Program-made: the position numbers and the translations under genes
IMG/VR virus record: IMGVR_UViG_3300040801_004034
Span: 62,001 to 126,000 of that record
Direction: 5' to 3' (one strand)
DNA length: 64,000 nucleotides
Source: a virus
Shown: positions 25,892 to 34,940 of the stretch, in pieces
Position numbering within the stretch: position 1 is the first letter of the stretch
Layout: the number at the start of each line of letters is the position of its first letter
Notes under the pieces: model-generated
Seen by the model: only the letters and a program-made list of their open reading frames with translations
Told to the model about the DNA's origin: nothing
The model's database searches: none

Positions 25892-26787
25892 AGCTTATGC
25901 ATAATAGCTAAACCTTCATCTAATTTGATAGATGGCACCCACCCTATATGTTCCCGTATCTTCGAGCAATCGACTCTACAACCATTGTAATCATTTGCTC
26001 TTGCTGGCTTGTTAACAACTCTTGAAATACTATCTGTTAGATTGATAATCTTTTCAGCAAGTTCCTTCATAGTAACTATTTCATCACCATCAATATTGTA
26101 TGTCTGGTTTGCGCATATCGGGTTTAATACTGCTACATTAGCACTAGCATGGTCATTAACATTAAGAAATGAACGTGTTGGTCCATTATCATCACCTTGT
26201 ACAACAATATTCCAATGTTTGTTAGCACTTTCAAAAAATCTCATAACAACACTGCTCGGATGACCATTAGGACCATATGCTGTACCATATCTCAAAATTG
26301 TATAATCAATACCATATACTGCACTATACATCTTCACGATTTGTTCACCAATGAGTTTACTTTGTGAGTATATATTACGTTGTGTTTCATCAGGTAAACG
26401 AGTTGTTTCATTCGCTGAATCTAATCCTGAATATACATGCACACTACTAGGAAAAATAAACCGTTTTATGTTATGCTTTCTGCATAATTCAAGTGCGTTG
26501 GTCAGTCCTTTAATATTAAGTTCGTTACCCTTCTCAGGATTTTGTTTATATTCATTTACAATTGTAACAGCTGGAAAGAAAAACATGCAATCAAATTCCT
26601 TGTTATCTAACAATTTATCAACCGTATCCAGGTAACATATGTTACCGTATGTTTCATAGAATGATTCAGTAAACCGATTATGTGTATGTGAAATATCAAT
26701 ACTAACAACTTCATGATTATCATCAAGTAATTTTTGACATGTTTTTTGGCCTATAAATCCTGATCCACCTAATACTACAATTTTCAT
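25885..26787 (-). CDS. NAD-dependent epimerase/dehydratase (extended SDR)
   Basis: 300 aa. Rossmann GGSGFIGQKT at the N-terminus (GxxGxxG), SIDI after beta2, FFFPAV, and catalytic IFPSSVHVYSG with NIYSQSKLIGEQ (YxxxK). LRYGTAYGPNG and the C-terminal domain are typical of GalE/RmlB-type NDP-sugar epimerases or dehydratases. It probably supplies a sugar nucleotide to the glycosyltransferases downstream. Its 3' end overlaps the promoter of the 127 aa gene. Confidence 0.85.
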   Translation of the reverse strand: MKIVVLGGSGFIGQKTCQKLLDDNHEVVSIDISHTHNRFTESFYETYGNICYLDTVDKLLDNKEFDCMFFFPAVTIVNEYKQNPEKGNELNIKGLTNALELCRKHNIKRFIFPSSVHVYSGLDSANETTRLPDETQRNIYSQSKLIGEQIVKMYSAVYGIDYTILRYGTAYGPNGHPSSVVMRFFESANKHWNIVVQGDDNGPTRSFLNVNDHASANVAVLNPICANQTYNIDGDEIVTMKELAEKIINLTDSISRVVNKPARANDYNGCRVDCSKIREHIGWVPSIKLDEGLAIMHKLK

Positions 26788-26823
26788 ATGATATTATTAT
26801 ACATTGTCATTCTTTGATGTCAA
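26788..26823 (-). promoter_or_regulatory. Sigma70-like promoter, epimerase
   Basis: Minus strand TTGACA (consensus), 16 nt, TATAAT, 8 nt, ATG at 26787. Confidence 0.6.
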
Positions 26824-26834
26824 TCATATCTGCA

Positions 26835-26845
26835 TAAATAATATT
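26835..26845 (+). promoter_or_regulatory. Late promoter, leaderless type
   Basis: TAAATA, ATATT, ATG at 26846. It moves the start 14 codons inside the longest reading frame. Confidence 0.65.
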
Positions 26846-27604
26846 ATGTCAACAATTTCAAATACGGGTCCGATTAGTGCAAGTCAAATCGAGAACGTGA
26901 GTTTCAATTCTATCGCAAGTAATTCACTCGATAGAGATGCTATCAGTGTTAACCAACACTTTACTTTCCTTCAGACAAATGGTGCTACCCCTAGTAAAGA
27001 TGGGGACCCGGATAAGAAATTCAGCGATTTTAGAAATAGTTCTATACCAACAATTTTAATTGAAATTACTGGTGAAACAGCTACACGATATCAAAATGTG
27101 AATGATGGATTACTAGATATTTATATTGATACAAACACATTCGTGAGAGATAGTAGTGGTACAATTTCCGTTTTTTATTCATTGAATAAAATTCAACCAG
27201 CAACTAGATACGTCGCTGAAAGTGAAGTGGGGGTTGTTCCATGGACTGAATTTACCACATCATCTACAGACGAAAGTCTTGTAATTGATAATGGTGATGG
27301 TACTATAAACAATTTAGATGCAGGTACACAATATATTTTATATGTATATGATGGTAATTCTAATGATATAGCAGTAGATTTAACACTATTAAAAAAATTC
27401 ATTACTGTAGGTTACAGTACAACAACATCTGATGTTATAGGTGTACCAGATGTATCATTATGGACAAAACGAGATCGATTAATAAGATCTGGAAATAATA
27501 CAATATATAATAATGGTACATATTGGAATGAAACAACCGAATACATTAACGCAGTTAATACAGCTAGAGTAGCGGAGATACAAAAACACAACGACGATTT
27601 ATAA
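26846..27604 (+). CDS. Probable virion/tail-associated protein (252 aa)
   Basis: MSTISNTGPISASQIENVSF, then Ser/Thr/Asn-rich, beta-strand-rich sequence, as in tail fibre or baseplate-associated proteins. No catalytic motif. Late expression (promoter at the ATG) fits a structural role. The ATG at 26804 is rejected in favour of 26846. The next gene begins 1 nt after its stop. Confidence 0.55.
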   Translation: MSTISNTGPISASQIENVSFNSIASNSLDRDAISVNQHFTFLQTNGATPSKDGDPDKKFSDFRNSSIPTILIEITGETATRYQNVNDGLLDIYIDTNTFVRDSSGTISVFYSLNKIQPATRYVAESEVGVVPWTEFTTSSTDESLVIDNGDGTINNLDAGTQYILYVYDGNSNDIAVDLTLLKKFITVGYSTTTSDVIGVPDVSLWTKRDRLIRSGNNTIYNNGTYWNETTEYINAVNTARVAEIQKHNDDL

Positions 27605-27605
27605 T

Positions 27606-28409
27606 ATGACAATAAAAGAAAGACGATTAGATTTACTTAAGAAATACATCATAAAAATAGAGGGTGAATTTTTTACACTATGCAATGATTTTTTTGCACC
27701 GTTTGAAGGAGCTGGTCAGTTTATTGATGATCATACATTGAAAGTTTTTAATATCACAACAAACCAGCCTTGTACAATCGATATTAGAAGTAGTTTCGTA
27801 TTTACCTTTTCTGACCCTGCAAATGAGCACCCAAGCTTATTATTATTAAAGACTGAAGATGAACAATTTGAATATAATATGTTTGTTATATCAAATTTTG
27901 TTGAACGCGCTAAACTATTTGAATTAATCGTAAACCGTGCATCTTTATTCAATAAAAAAATATATAAAACAGTAAAGGAATCATGTGAAAAATTATTTAC
28001 AACACATAAAATCGATGATCATTCTACAATGTTTTGTCTAATGTTTAATATTAACCCTATAACCGGTAGCGTTAGATTACCACAGTTTAGAAAAACATGG
28101 AAAATGGTAGTTGCGGTGTATAGTGAGAAGGCAAAAACGAAACTACGTTCTGAGATTGAAAAGAATGCAGAAAATGCGGATGATCTTGAAACTCTTATTG
28201 ATGTAGTCGACCAGTCTGTGTCACACTGTTATGATGAAATAGATGAAATTACTGATATTGAAGATGCAATGTTAACATGGCCGAGAGTTTTGTTACCCGC
28301 ACCGGAGTTTATTGTAAATAGTAACACCGGTCGGTTTATTTACATGGATTTACCGAGTTCAGTGAGTAAAATAAAGGATGACGACTCAGACGAAAACGAA
28401 GCCGGTTAG
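27606..28409 (+). CDS. Hypothetical protein (267 aa)
   Basis: Not recognised. 267 aa, mixed alpha/beta, acidic C-terminus (DDDSDENEAG). Follows the structural-type gene directly, and its 3' end overlaps the PIG-L deacetylase gene by 32 nt, so it is likely part of the same transcript. Confidence 0.6.
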   Translation: MTIKERRLDLLKKYIIKIEGEFFTLCNDFFAPFEGAGQFIDDHTLKVFNITTNQPCTIDIRSSFVFTFSDPANEHPSLLLLKTEDEQFEYNMFVISNFVERAKLFELIVNRASLFNKKIYKTVKESCEKLFTTHKIDDHSTMFCLMFNINPITGSVRLPQFRKTWKMVVAVYSEKAKTKLRSEIEKNAENADDLETLIDVVDQSVSHCYDEIDEITDIEDAMLTWPRVLLPAPEFIVNSNTGRFIYMDLPSSVSKIKDDDSDENEAG

Positions 28410-29031
28410 AAACGTACTCGTAATAGCTCCACACGCTGACGACGAAATATTAGGTTGTGGCGGTACACTTTTGAAGCTTGTTGAACAAGGGTACACAACA
28501 TATTGCGTTATCTGCTGTAAGCGAAAAGATGAGAAACAGATACAAGCAGTAAGAGGCAATAAAAAGATACATACAAAAAACCTCTTTTTTTTAAATTACC
28601 CGGATGAGCGTCTTTATACCAAGAAAGATGAATGTCTTAAGAAAATAGAAGCTGTATATAACAGTCTACAACCTGAAATAGTATTCATCCCATCATATAA
28701 TGACATCAATTTAGATCATAAAGTGGTAAACGAGTTAAGTTTGATTGTTTGTCGACGTTTTCAGGAACATACACCTTCAGTTGTGTATGAATATGAAGTA
28801 CCATCAACATCTACCCAGTCTCCTGGAACATTTCAACCTAATGTTTATTTTACTCTTACTACTGATCATGTCGATACGAAAGTTCTAGCATTTTATCATT
28901 ATATTGATGAAATAAGAGAGTTTCCTAACCCACGATCTATTATAGGTTTACAAACATACTGTAAGTTTAGAGGTATGGAATGTAATAGTGAATATGCTGA
29001 AGGTTTTAAGGTTGTTTTTCAGAAATTATAA
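28378..29031 (+). CDS. PIG-L/LmbE-family deacetylase
   Basis: 217 aa. VLVIAPHADDEILGCGGTL is the zinc-binding AHxDDE-type motif, and NDINLDHKVVNEL supplies the downstream DH-x-x-V residues. Family members remove acetyl groups from N-acetylglucosamine-type sugars. It opens the sugar cassette running to 33972. The assigned start at 28378 is ATG and overlaps the previous gene; no closer start precedes the motif. Confidence 0.85.
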   Translation: MTTQTKTKPVRNVLVIAPHADDEILGCGGTLLKLVEQGYTTYCVICCKRKDEKQIQAVRGNKKIHTKNLFFLNYPDERLYTKKDECLKKIEAVYNSLQPEIVFIPSYNDINLDHKVVNELSLIVCRRFQEHTPSVVYEYEVPSTSTQSPGTFQPNVYFTLTTDHVDTKVLAFYHYIDEIREFPNPRSIIGLQTYCKFRGMECNSEYAEGFKVVFQKL

Positions 29032-29045
29032 GATATAATTGATGA
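29012..29045 (+). promoter_or_regulatory. Sigma70-like promoter, leaderless
   Basis: TTGTTT, 16 nt, TATAAT, 6 nt, ATG at 29046. Confidence 0.55.
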
Positions 29046-29687
29046 ATGAAAACAACATGGGAAAATGTAGAACTGTTTGAAGAGCTTGTAGCATGTTTTG
29101 CAGGAGCAACATATGGTGTAGCTGTTGATAGTTGTACTAATGCAATATTTCTCTCATTGAAATATTATCATGATATGATTGCTAATGATGTTCTTGATAA
29201 TACACTTGTTGTCCCGTCAAGAACATATATTTCTGTTCCTATGCAGTGTAAACATGCTGGATTTGATGTTGTGTTTGAAGATATCAAATGGGAAGGTTCC
29301 TATAACTTCAGAGGACTACCAGTTATTGATAGTGCACAACGTTTTGAAAGGAACATGCACATACCAGGTAGTGTTAGATGCTTATCATTCAACTTCAAAA
29401 AGATTTTAAGCTGTGGTAAAGGCGGTATGATATTGACTGATAGTCAGATAATGAGGGATTGGCTTGTTCGTATGAGATATGATGGACGTTCGACAGAGAA
29501 ATATGGTGATATTAACAACGTGACCGTTCCAGAAATAGGTTATCATATGTATATGACACCAGAAACAGCAGTAAGAGGTATTGAAGCTTTTTATAGGCTC
29601 CTTGAACATGAAAATAAGATGTGTGGTGTAAGTGGTAGAAGTTCAGACTACGGTATCGATCTTTCAACTTTAGATTGTTTTAAATGA
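29046..29687 (+). CDS. DegT/DnrJ/EryC1/StrS-type aminotransferase, short form
   Basis: 213 aa, much shorter than the usual 370. It retains the N-terminal substrate loop (TYGVAVDSCTNAIFLSL), VVPSRTYISVP, the VIDSAQRF segment (aspartate contacting PLP) and SFNFKKILSCGKGGMILT, containing the Schiff-base lysine. The C-terminal domain is mostly missing, so it may be a reduced enzyme or a non-catalytic relative. It would transfer an amino group to a keto-sugar. Its stop overlaps the RmlD-like start by 4 nt. Confidence 0.75.
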   Translation: MKTTWENVELFEELVACFAGATYGVAVDSCTNAIFLSLKYYHDMIANDVLDNTLVVPSRTYISVPMQCKHAGFDVVFEDIKWEGSYNFRGLPVIDSAQRFERNMHIPGSVRCLSFNFKKILSCGKGGMILTDSQIMRDWLVRMRYDGRSTEKYGDINNVTVPEIGYHMYMTPETAVRGIEAFYRLLEHENKMCGVSGRSSDYGIDLSTLDCFK

Positions 29688-30517
29688 AAAAAATTATTAT
29701 TGTTGGAAGTAACGGTATGCTTGGTCGATATATGACAACATACCTCAAACAGTATTATACTGTTGTTGGTTTAACAAGATATGATTACGATATTGCAGCT
29801 CAAACCAATAAGAGTGTTAAATTTTTCACTGATACAACATCACCAGGTGATGTTGTCATTAACTGTGCTGGTATATTGAAACCGTATTATAAAACACTCA
29901 GTTTTGATGAAACATATCTGGTAAATGCATTTTTTCCGTCATCGCTGAGTCATGAATGTATTGTAAATAACCGACACTTCATTCATTTTAGTTCAGATTG
30001 CGTATTTGGTGATAAAGGTGATTACGTTGAAACAGACGAAAAGGATGGGTATGGTGAATATGCAAGACAAAAAGGTAAAGAGCCGTTATTTGGTGTGACT
30101 TTTAGAACATCATTCATAGGTGAACAACCAAATCATACCGATCCTAGTACTGCAGGTCTTTTACAGTGGTTGAGACTGAATAATAACACTCAACTCAATG
30201 GATATACTAACTGTTTATGGAATGGTCTTACTTGCTACCAAGTCTGTAAGATTGTAAAAGATACAATTGATGAGCGCTATTTTGGTAACAGAACCCAACA
30301 CCTTTTTACTCCAGAGAAGATATCTAAACATGATTTATGTAAATTGATAATCGATGAATATGATCTAAATATTGATCTAGTACCAACTGAAGCTGGAAGT
30401 ATTATGGGTACACCTATTCATGGTGTTTTAGATAGAACACTTTCAACAATTCATGAACCTATAAAAGTACCTGATATAAAAACACAAATCAATGAACAAC
30501 ATAGTTTCAAGTTATAA
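29684..30517 (+). CDS. RmlD-like dTDP-4-dehydrorhamnose reductase (SDR)
   Basis: 277 aa. IIIVGSNGMLGRYMTTYL (GxxGxxG) at the N-terminus, VINCAGILKPYY, FIHFSSDCVFGDKGDY and YGEYARQKGKEP (YxxxK) match RmlD-type reductases. Catalyses reduction of a 4-keto nucleotide sugar. Ends inside the start of the amidinotransferase gene (26 nt overlap), so the cassette is co-translated. Confidence 0.8.
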   Translation: MKKIIIVGSNGMLGRYMTTYLKQYYTVVGLTRYDYDIAAQTNKSVKFFTDTTSPGDVVINCAGILKPYYKTLSFDETYLVNAFFPSSLSHECIVNNRHFIHFSSDCVFGDKGDYVETDEKDGYGEYARQKGKEPLFGVTFRTSFIGEQPNHTDPSTAGLLQWLRLNNNTQLNGYTNCLWNGLTCYQVCKIVKDTIDERYFGNRTQHLFTPEKISKHDLCKLIIDEYDLNIDLVPTEAGSIMGTPIHGVLDRTLSTIHEPIKVPDIKTQINEQHSFKL

Positions 30518-31589
30518 TGAGTGGGACCCACTCGAAGAGGTCATAGTAGGAGCAGGTTTACCTGATACAATACCTGGTATCGATATTTCGTTTAGGTTAT
30601 TCTTTTATGAAAACATCGGAAATGCTCAATTTGATGTATATGATTACATTACAAAACAGCATATCGAAGAACATGGTGAAGACCTTGATAAATTCGCTGA
30701 TTTACTCAAATCCTTAGGTGTAGTTGTAAGGAGACCTGTTGTACCACCTAAGATTAATAAGGTTCAAACACCATGGTGGGAATCAGGTTTACACCCTGCT
30801 CTTAATGTTAGAGATCAGTGTATGGTCGTTGGTGATACCATTATAGAATCGCCGCCAACACTTAGATATAGATATTTTGAAAATGATTTGTTAAAGCCTT
30901 TGTTTCTTGAATATTTCAAACAAGGGTGTGGATGGATTCAAGCTCCCAAATCGACGATGGTTGATAATAGTTTCGATAAATCATGGGTAAATGATGATGG
31001 TATTTTGTTAAAGGATCAATGTGATATATTTTCATCAAAGGAAACATATATTGACCATGGATTAGAAATGATGTTTGATTGTGCTAACTGTATGAGACTC
31101 GGAAAGCATATATTGATGAATGTGAGTAATAAGAACCAAGCTCTTGGTTTACAATGGTTACGTAAAGTTCTTCCGGATTATACAATTTGGGATTGTCCTG
31201 TTGCTGATTCACATATAGATTCATCATTCTTACCACTTAAACCTGGTTTAGCTATTATTACGAAACCTGAAATTGTTTCAAAATTACCCGAACCATTACA
31301 AAATTGGGATCTAATTCATATACCAATGATACAACGCACATCTGATGAATATTCACATCAAAACATCAAGCTTGCATCACCGAGAATTGAACTTAATGTA
31401 TTTTCAGTATCACCCGAATTAATTATTTGTCATCCCCAGTATGAGAAAGAGCTTAATAAAGTTCTCAAGCCATATAAAATAGAAGCAATTGGATCACCAT
31501 TCAGACATTGTGAAATATTTTCTGGAGCTCATCACTGTACAACATTAGATATAAGAAGAAATGGAAAATTACAAAATTACTTTGAGTAG
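30492..31589 (+). CDS. Amidinotransferase (glycine/inosamine amidinotransferase family)
   Basis: 365 aa. YNEWDPLEEVIVGAG, EMMFDCANCMRLGKHILMN, DSHIDSSFLPLKPGLAII and the C-terminal SGAHHCTTLDIRR, with the nucleophilic cysteine, are hallmarks of the arginine:X amidinotransferase family. It moves an amidino group from arginine to an amine, giving a guanidino product. Located between a sugar reductase and glycosyltransferases and near an aminotransferase, so an amino-sugar acceptor is plausible (inference). Overlaps both neighbours. Confidence 0.85.
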   Translation: MNNIVSSYNEWDPLEEVIVGAGLPDTIPGIDISFRLFFYENIGNAQFDVYDYITKQHIEEHGEDLDKFADLLKSLGVVVRRPVVPPKINKVQTPWWESGLHPALNVRDQCMVVGDTIIESPPTLRYRYFENDLLKPLFLEYFKQGCGWIQAPKSTMVDNSFDKSWVNDDGILLKDQCDIFSSKETYIDHGLEMMFDCANCMRLGKHILMNVSNKNQALGLQWLRKVLPDYTIWDCPVADSHIDSSFLPLKPGLAIITKPEIVSKLPEPLQNWDLIHIPMIQRTSDEYSHQNIKLASPRIELNVFSVSPELIICHPQYEKELNKVLKPYKIEAIGSPFRHCEIFSGAHHCTTLDIRRNGKLQNYFE

Positions 31590-32358
31590 TGTAAGCGTAC
31601 CTAGAAAGTACACTAATGCTATTTGTTTTAACAGCGACTTTAAGTATTTAAAGTTTGCAGTGCCGTTATACAATTCACTTGTTGCTAATAATATCAAAGC
31701 GGATCTCGTTTGTAGATGTATAGATTTTACAGATGACGAAAAACAACAAGTACGCCAAATGTTACCTGGTTGTAATCTGATTTTTGATAACCCAAACATT
31801 TCACCAGCTAAAAATATGCTTAAAGAAACAGGGTTGAATTTTCACCAGGTTTTTAAATCATCACCATACACAACCGATGGTATTCAGAATATGATAGCTG
31901 GTGGTTTATATAGTAAACGAGCTGCTTATTCATGCCATGTAAGGTTCAACACTATTCTTGATCTACTTAACTCGGATTATGAAAAAGTATTATGTCTTGA
32001 TTGTGATACTATTTGTATACGAGATTTCAGTCATATATTCGAATTAGAACATGGTGATATTTTTACTGTTTTCGATAACGGTGAGTATTTTATGAATGAG
32101 GGTTTGTTGATGTTTTCAAATAATGAACTGACATATCAATTTGTTCAAAATGTAAGGGATCAAATATTCACTGATGATAATTGGTTACGATGGGATGCAG
32201 ATTCTGAAGCACTTGTTGATAACTTCATAGATGATCTCAAAATCATTGATTTAGGGTATGAATATAAAGATAGATCACATAGTGATGATGCATTTATGTG
32301 GTCTGGGGATGCTCTTAGTAAATTCAAACAAAAATTTAAAACAAAACTTGGTGAATAA
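31561..32358 (+). CDS. GT-A glycosyltransferase (GT8-like)
   Basis: 265 aa. AICFNSDFKYLKFAVPLYNSL at the N-terminus and VLCLDCDTICIRDFS around residue 140 (DxD motif binding metal and nucleotide sugar) indicate a GT-A fold similar to GT8. FMNEGLLMFSNN fits the acceptor side. Overlaps the amidinotransferase gene by 29 nt and the next glycosyltransferase by 8 nt. Confidence 0.7.
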   Translation: MENYKITLSSVSVPRKYTNAICFNSDFKYLKFAVPLYNSLVANNIKADLVCRCIDFTDDEKQQVRQMLPGCNLIFDNPNISPAKNMLKETGLNFHQVFKSSPYTTDGIQNMIAGGLYSKRAAYSCHVRFNTILDLLNSDYEKVLCLDCDTICIRDFSHIFELEHGDIFTVFDNGEYFMNEGLLMFSNNELTYQFVQNVRDQIFTDDNWLRWDADSEALVDNFIDDLKIIDLGYEYKDRSHSDDAFMWSGDALSKFKQKFKTKLGE

Positions 32359-32983
32359 AGTAGTACATATTTTATGGTGGGACATTACTGAAAAACCAGA
32401 CTTCTTCGATGAAAATATCAGTTCATGGACTGAACATAACCCTGAATGGACTGTTAAAGTATGGGGTAGACAGGAATGCTATTCATTGTTAAAAGTATTC
32501 TACCCTAGATACTTCTGTATGTTCGAAGAATATGAACATGATATTCAAAGAATTGATGCAATAAGATATTTTATACTTCATTTAGATGGTGGGTTATATG
32601 CTGATATCGATATCAAGTGTAATAAATGTATTGATAATATTATCGATAATGAGGATGTTTTATTTAAAGAAGGAAAGAATCAAACAAAGTTATTCCCGAA
32701 TCTTACAAACATTACAAATAGTATAATGTATAGTACAGGTAAGAGTGTTTTTTTCAATTACATAATTAAAATGCTGTTTTTAACTAAACAGAAAGATGAA
32801 CAGAATGATGTGTTAAATGTATTATACTCAACTGGACCTGGTTTAGTAACTGCCGCTCATGATTTATTCAATACAAGACATGTTACAGTTCACCCAAGTA
32901 CATTTTTCGATGAACCACCTTGTATATATGGACAGCATTTGTATATGAATTCATGGTTTAATAAAGAGAATGTTATTATATGA
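32351..32983 (+). CDS. GT32 (OCH1-like) glycosyltransferase
   Basis: 210 aa. VVHILWWDITEKPDFFDENI, ISSWTEHNPEWTVKVW, IQRIDAIRYFILHLDGGLYA followed by DIDIK is the classic GT32 pattern (W..NP.Y...W, R.D..RY..L...GG.Y.D.D). The start is a GTG at 32351 overlapping the upstream stop (GTGAATAA); the longer frame to 32258 lies inside the upstream gene. Ends 4 nt into the radical SAM gene. Confidence 0.8.
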   Translation: MNKVVHILWWDITEKPDFFDENISSWTEHNPEWTVKVWGRQECYSLLKVFYPRYFCMFEEYEHDIQRIDAIRYFILHLDGGLYADIDIKCNKCIDNIIDNEDVLFKEGKNQTKLFPNLTNITNSIMYSTGKSVFFNYIIKMLFLTKQKDEQNDVLNVLYSTGPGLVTAAHDLFNTRHVTVHPSTFFDEPPCIYGQHLYMNSWFNKENVII

Positions 32984-33972
32984 TTTTAACTAAAAGACAA
33001 ATAGATGCAATGGTAAATACTATACCAAATACATTTGATAATATTCTTCATGAATCTAGTATACTGGTCGATAAGAGTAAGTTTGATATCAGCACTATTG
33101 ATGATCATGGTGATATAATAACTATTGATACGATCAGTAAATGTAACTTACACTGTTCATTTTGTAGAGGTAGTATATCTAATATAGGTGAACTTTCAAA
33201 ATTACAAACAATGACTCAAACTGCATTTGAAATATTTGTAAAAAGAGCAACTGATTATGGTATTAAGCATATTGAAATGACACCTGCTATAGGAGAGCCG
33301 TTTATTGATAAGGGTATTATCGATAAGCTTAAACATCTTGAAGAGAATGATAAAATAGAGAGTTACATCATAACAACAAACCTCACTATGTGGAAGGATG
33401 TACATTTTGAATTCATAAAAACATGTAACAAGATTGTATTTAATATTTCACTTTATGGATATGATGAAGAATCATACAGCAAATCAACAAACCGTAAAAA
33501 CAAGTTTCAAACGTTCTATGCAAATTTTACACGTTTAGCAGATATCGTTCATGAGTATGACAATGTATATATGATTATTTTCATGAGATGCGGATTACCA
33601 TTTAATCACAGGTTTCCGAGAACTCCTATTTTTTACGATGTATTCAATTTAGCAAACCTTAAAAACTGTTGGTTAAATAACGGTGATATTGAAAATATCA
33701 ATCGTGCTGCAAATCTTGAAGGGTTTGAAAAGAAGTCACGTCAACGTTCTGGTATATGTCCGAATGGCCCTGGAATCGGCGGTGGTGTAATAGCGAATGG
33801 TGATTTTCTCTTCTGTCCATTCAATGATATCAACAGAGTTGGTGTTGTCGGTAATTTATATACCCAGTCGTTAGAAGAAATATACAGTGGTGATAAATGG
33901 CAAGAAATTTTAAATAATCATATGAATAATACATATATCGGTATTTGTAAAAACTGTGATGAGACGTGGTAG
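32980..33972 (+). CDS. Radical SAM protein with SPASM-like C-terminus
   Basis: 330 aa. TIDTISKCNLHCSFCRGS contains CxxxCxxC for the [4Fe-4S] cluster that cleaves SAM, and MTPAIGEPFIDKG matches the GGEP-type motif. The C-terminus has CPNGPGIGGGVIANGDFLFC and GICKNC, a SPASM-type auxiliary cluster arrangement. Substrate unknown; SPASM proteins modify peptides, nucleotides or sugars. Last gene of the cassette and overlapping GT32, so sugar modification is the contextual guess. Confidence 0.85.
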   Translation: MILTKRQIDAMVNTIPNTFDNILHESSILVDKSKFDISTIDDHGDIITIDTISKCNLHCSFCRGSISNIGELSKLQTMTQTAFEIFVKRATDYGIKHIEMTPAIGEPFIDKGIIDKLKHLEENDKIESYIITTNLTMWKDVHFEFIKTCNKIVFNISLYGYDEESYSKSTNRKNKFQTFYANFTRLADIVHEYDNVYMIIFMRCGLPFNHRFPRTPIFYDVFNLANLKNCWLNNGDIENINRAANLEGFEKKSRQRSGICPNGPGIGGGVIANGDFLFCPFNDINRVGVVGNLYTQSLEEIYSGDKWQEILNNHMNNTYIGICKNCDETW

Positions 33973-33976
33973 AGCA

Positions 33977-33987
33977 TAAATAAATGT
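33977..33987 (+). promoter_or_regulatory. Late promoter, leaderless type
   Basis: TAAATA, AATGT, ATG at 33988. Confidence 0.6.
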
Positions 33988-34281
33988 ATGATGTTTGATT
34001 TTGCAACTTTTTTTGAAGCTTCACAATGTGATAAGGATGATCTTGATAAGATGATCAACAACCCTGACCCTAAACGTATTAAAGAATATGGTGATGATAA
34101 ATATATCAAAATGCTGAAAAAGAAGAGAGCAGATCTCGATTCTGAAGACCAAGAAGATGCAATGACAGCAAATGATATCAAACATTACAAGAAGGTTAGA
34201 AAACCTACTATACCAACGAAAAAAATTCTTTCTAAAAAGGAAAAACTTCGTAATAAGCGTAATAAAAAGGTTGAATATTAA
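33988..34281 (+). CDS. Hypothetical basic late protein (97 aa)
   Basis: Not recognised. 97 aa, with an acidic middle and a strongly basic C-terminus (KKILSKKEKLRNKRNKKVEY), suggesting nucleic acid contact. The promoter spacing picks the first of two adjacent ATGs. Confidence 0.6.
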   Translation: MMFDFATFFEASQCDKDDLDKMINNPDPKRIKEYGDDKYIKMLKKKRADLDSEDQEDAMTANDIKHYKKVRKPTIPTKKILSKKEKLRNKRNKKVEY

Positions 34282-34304
34282 GTTGTAGCTCAATAAGTTA
34301 TTGT

Positions 34305-34487
34305 ATGGAAAATGATAACATATCAACACTAAACGAACAAGTATCAAACTTCAGCGATGATATCGCAAAGTTTAAAGAAAATGGTAATAATGCTGCTGGT
34401 ACTAGAGCACGTAAAGCTCTTCTTGAAATCTCAAAACTCTGTAAAGAGATTCGTAAAGAGATTCAAGAAGCAAAGAATGCTAAGTAA
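34305..34487 (+). CDS. Hypothetical small helical protein, histone-like tail (60 aa)
   Basis: 60 aa. NAAGTRARKALLEISKLCKEIRKEI forms a basic amphipathic helix; an R-A-R-K-A-L-L motif of this kind also occurs in histone H1-like bacterial proteins. Function unknown. A weak late-promoter-like TAAGTT lies 5 nt before the ATG. Confidence 0.6.
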   Translation: MENDNISTLNEQVSNFSDDIAKFKENGNNAAGTRARKALLEISKLCKEIRKEIQEAKNAK

Positions 34488-34507
34488 CATATAGTAATGG
34501 TAGATAT

Positions 34508-34518
34508 TAAATAATAGT
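34508..34518 (+). promoter_or_regulatory. Late promoter, leaderless type
   Basis: TAAATA, ATAGT, ATG at 34519. Confidence 0.6.
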
Positions 34519-34932
34519 ATGCTATCATTTAAAATGTTCTGGGAGGCTAAAGCACTTGGTCTCATTGAAAACCTCACAATCGACGGAATCGGTACTATAC
34601 CATCTAAGATTGATTCAGGTAATGGTGCATATAACGTCCTACATGGGGTGGATATCAACATAAGCGGAGATACTGTTCAATTTACATCTGTTGATAACCA
34701 CCCTATTGAGGCACAAATGGTAGACACAATCGAAATTAATATCGGAAGTGGTGTTATCGAAAAACGACCTGTTATACATCTCAATGTCACAATAGGTGAT
34801 CATAAATTTGAGAATGTAAGATTTTCTATCGGTGATAGAACAGAAAATGAGTATAAGATCCTTGTCGGGAAGGATTTCATAGAAGAACTCGGAGGGCTTA
34901 TTGACGTCACCACCGAGTTCAATTATAAGTAG
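34519..34932 (+). CDS. Retropepsin-like aspartyl protease (RimK/Zn_protease-type)
   Basis: 137 aa. IPSKIDSGNGAYNVLHG contains the D-S-G catalytic triplet followed by the small-residue loop, and KILVGKDFIEELGGLIDV matches the VLLGRDFL strand of the RimK-associated aspartyl protease family (single-domain, dimeric retropepsin fold). Late promoter at the start. It might act in virion maturation or processing, but no substrate is evident. Confidence 0.65.
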   Translation: MLSFKMFWEAKALGLIENLTIDGIGTIPSKIDSGNGAYNVLHGVDINISGDTVQFTSVDNHPIEAQMVDTIEINIGSGVIEKRPVIHLNVTIGDHKFENVRFSIGDRTENEYKILVGKDFIEELGGLIDVTTEFNYK

Positions 34933-34940
34933 TGTACAGC

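Noticed and set aside
26009-26635. Two plus-strand frames inside the epimerase gene
   Set aside because: They lie opposite a gene with complete SDR motifs and a consensus promoter.
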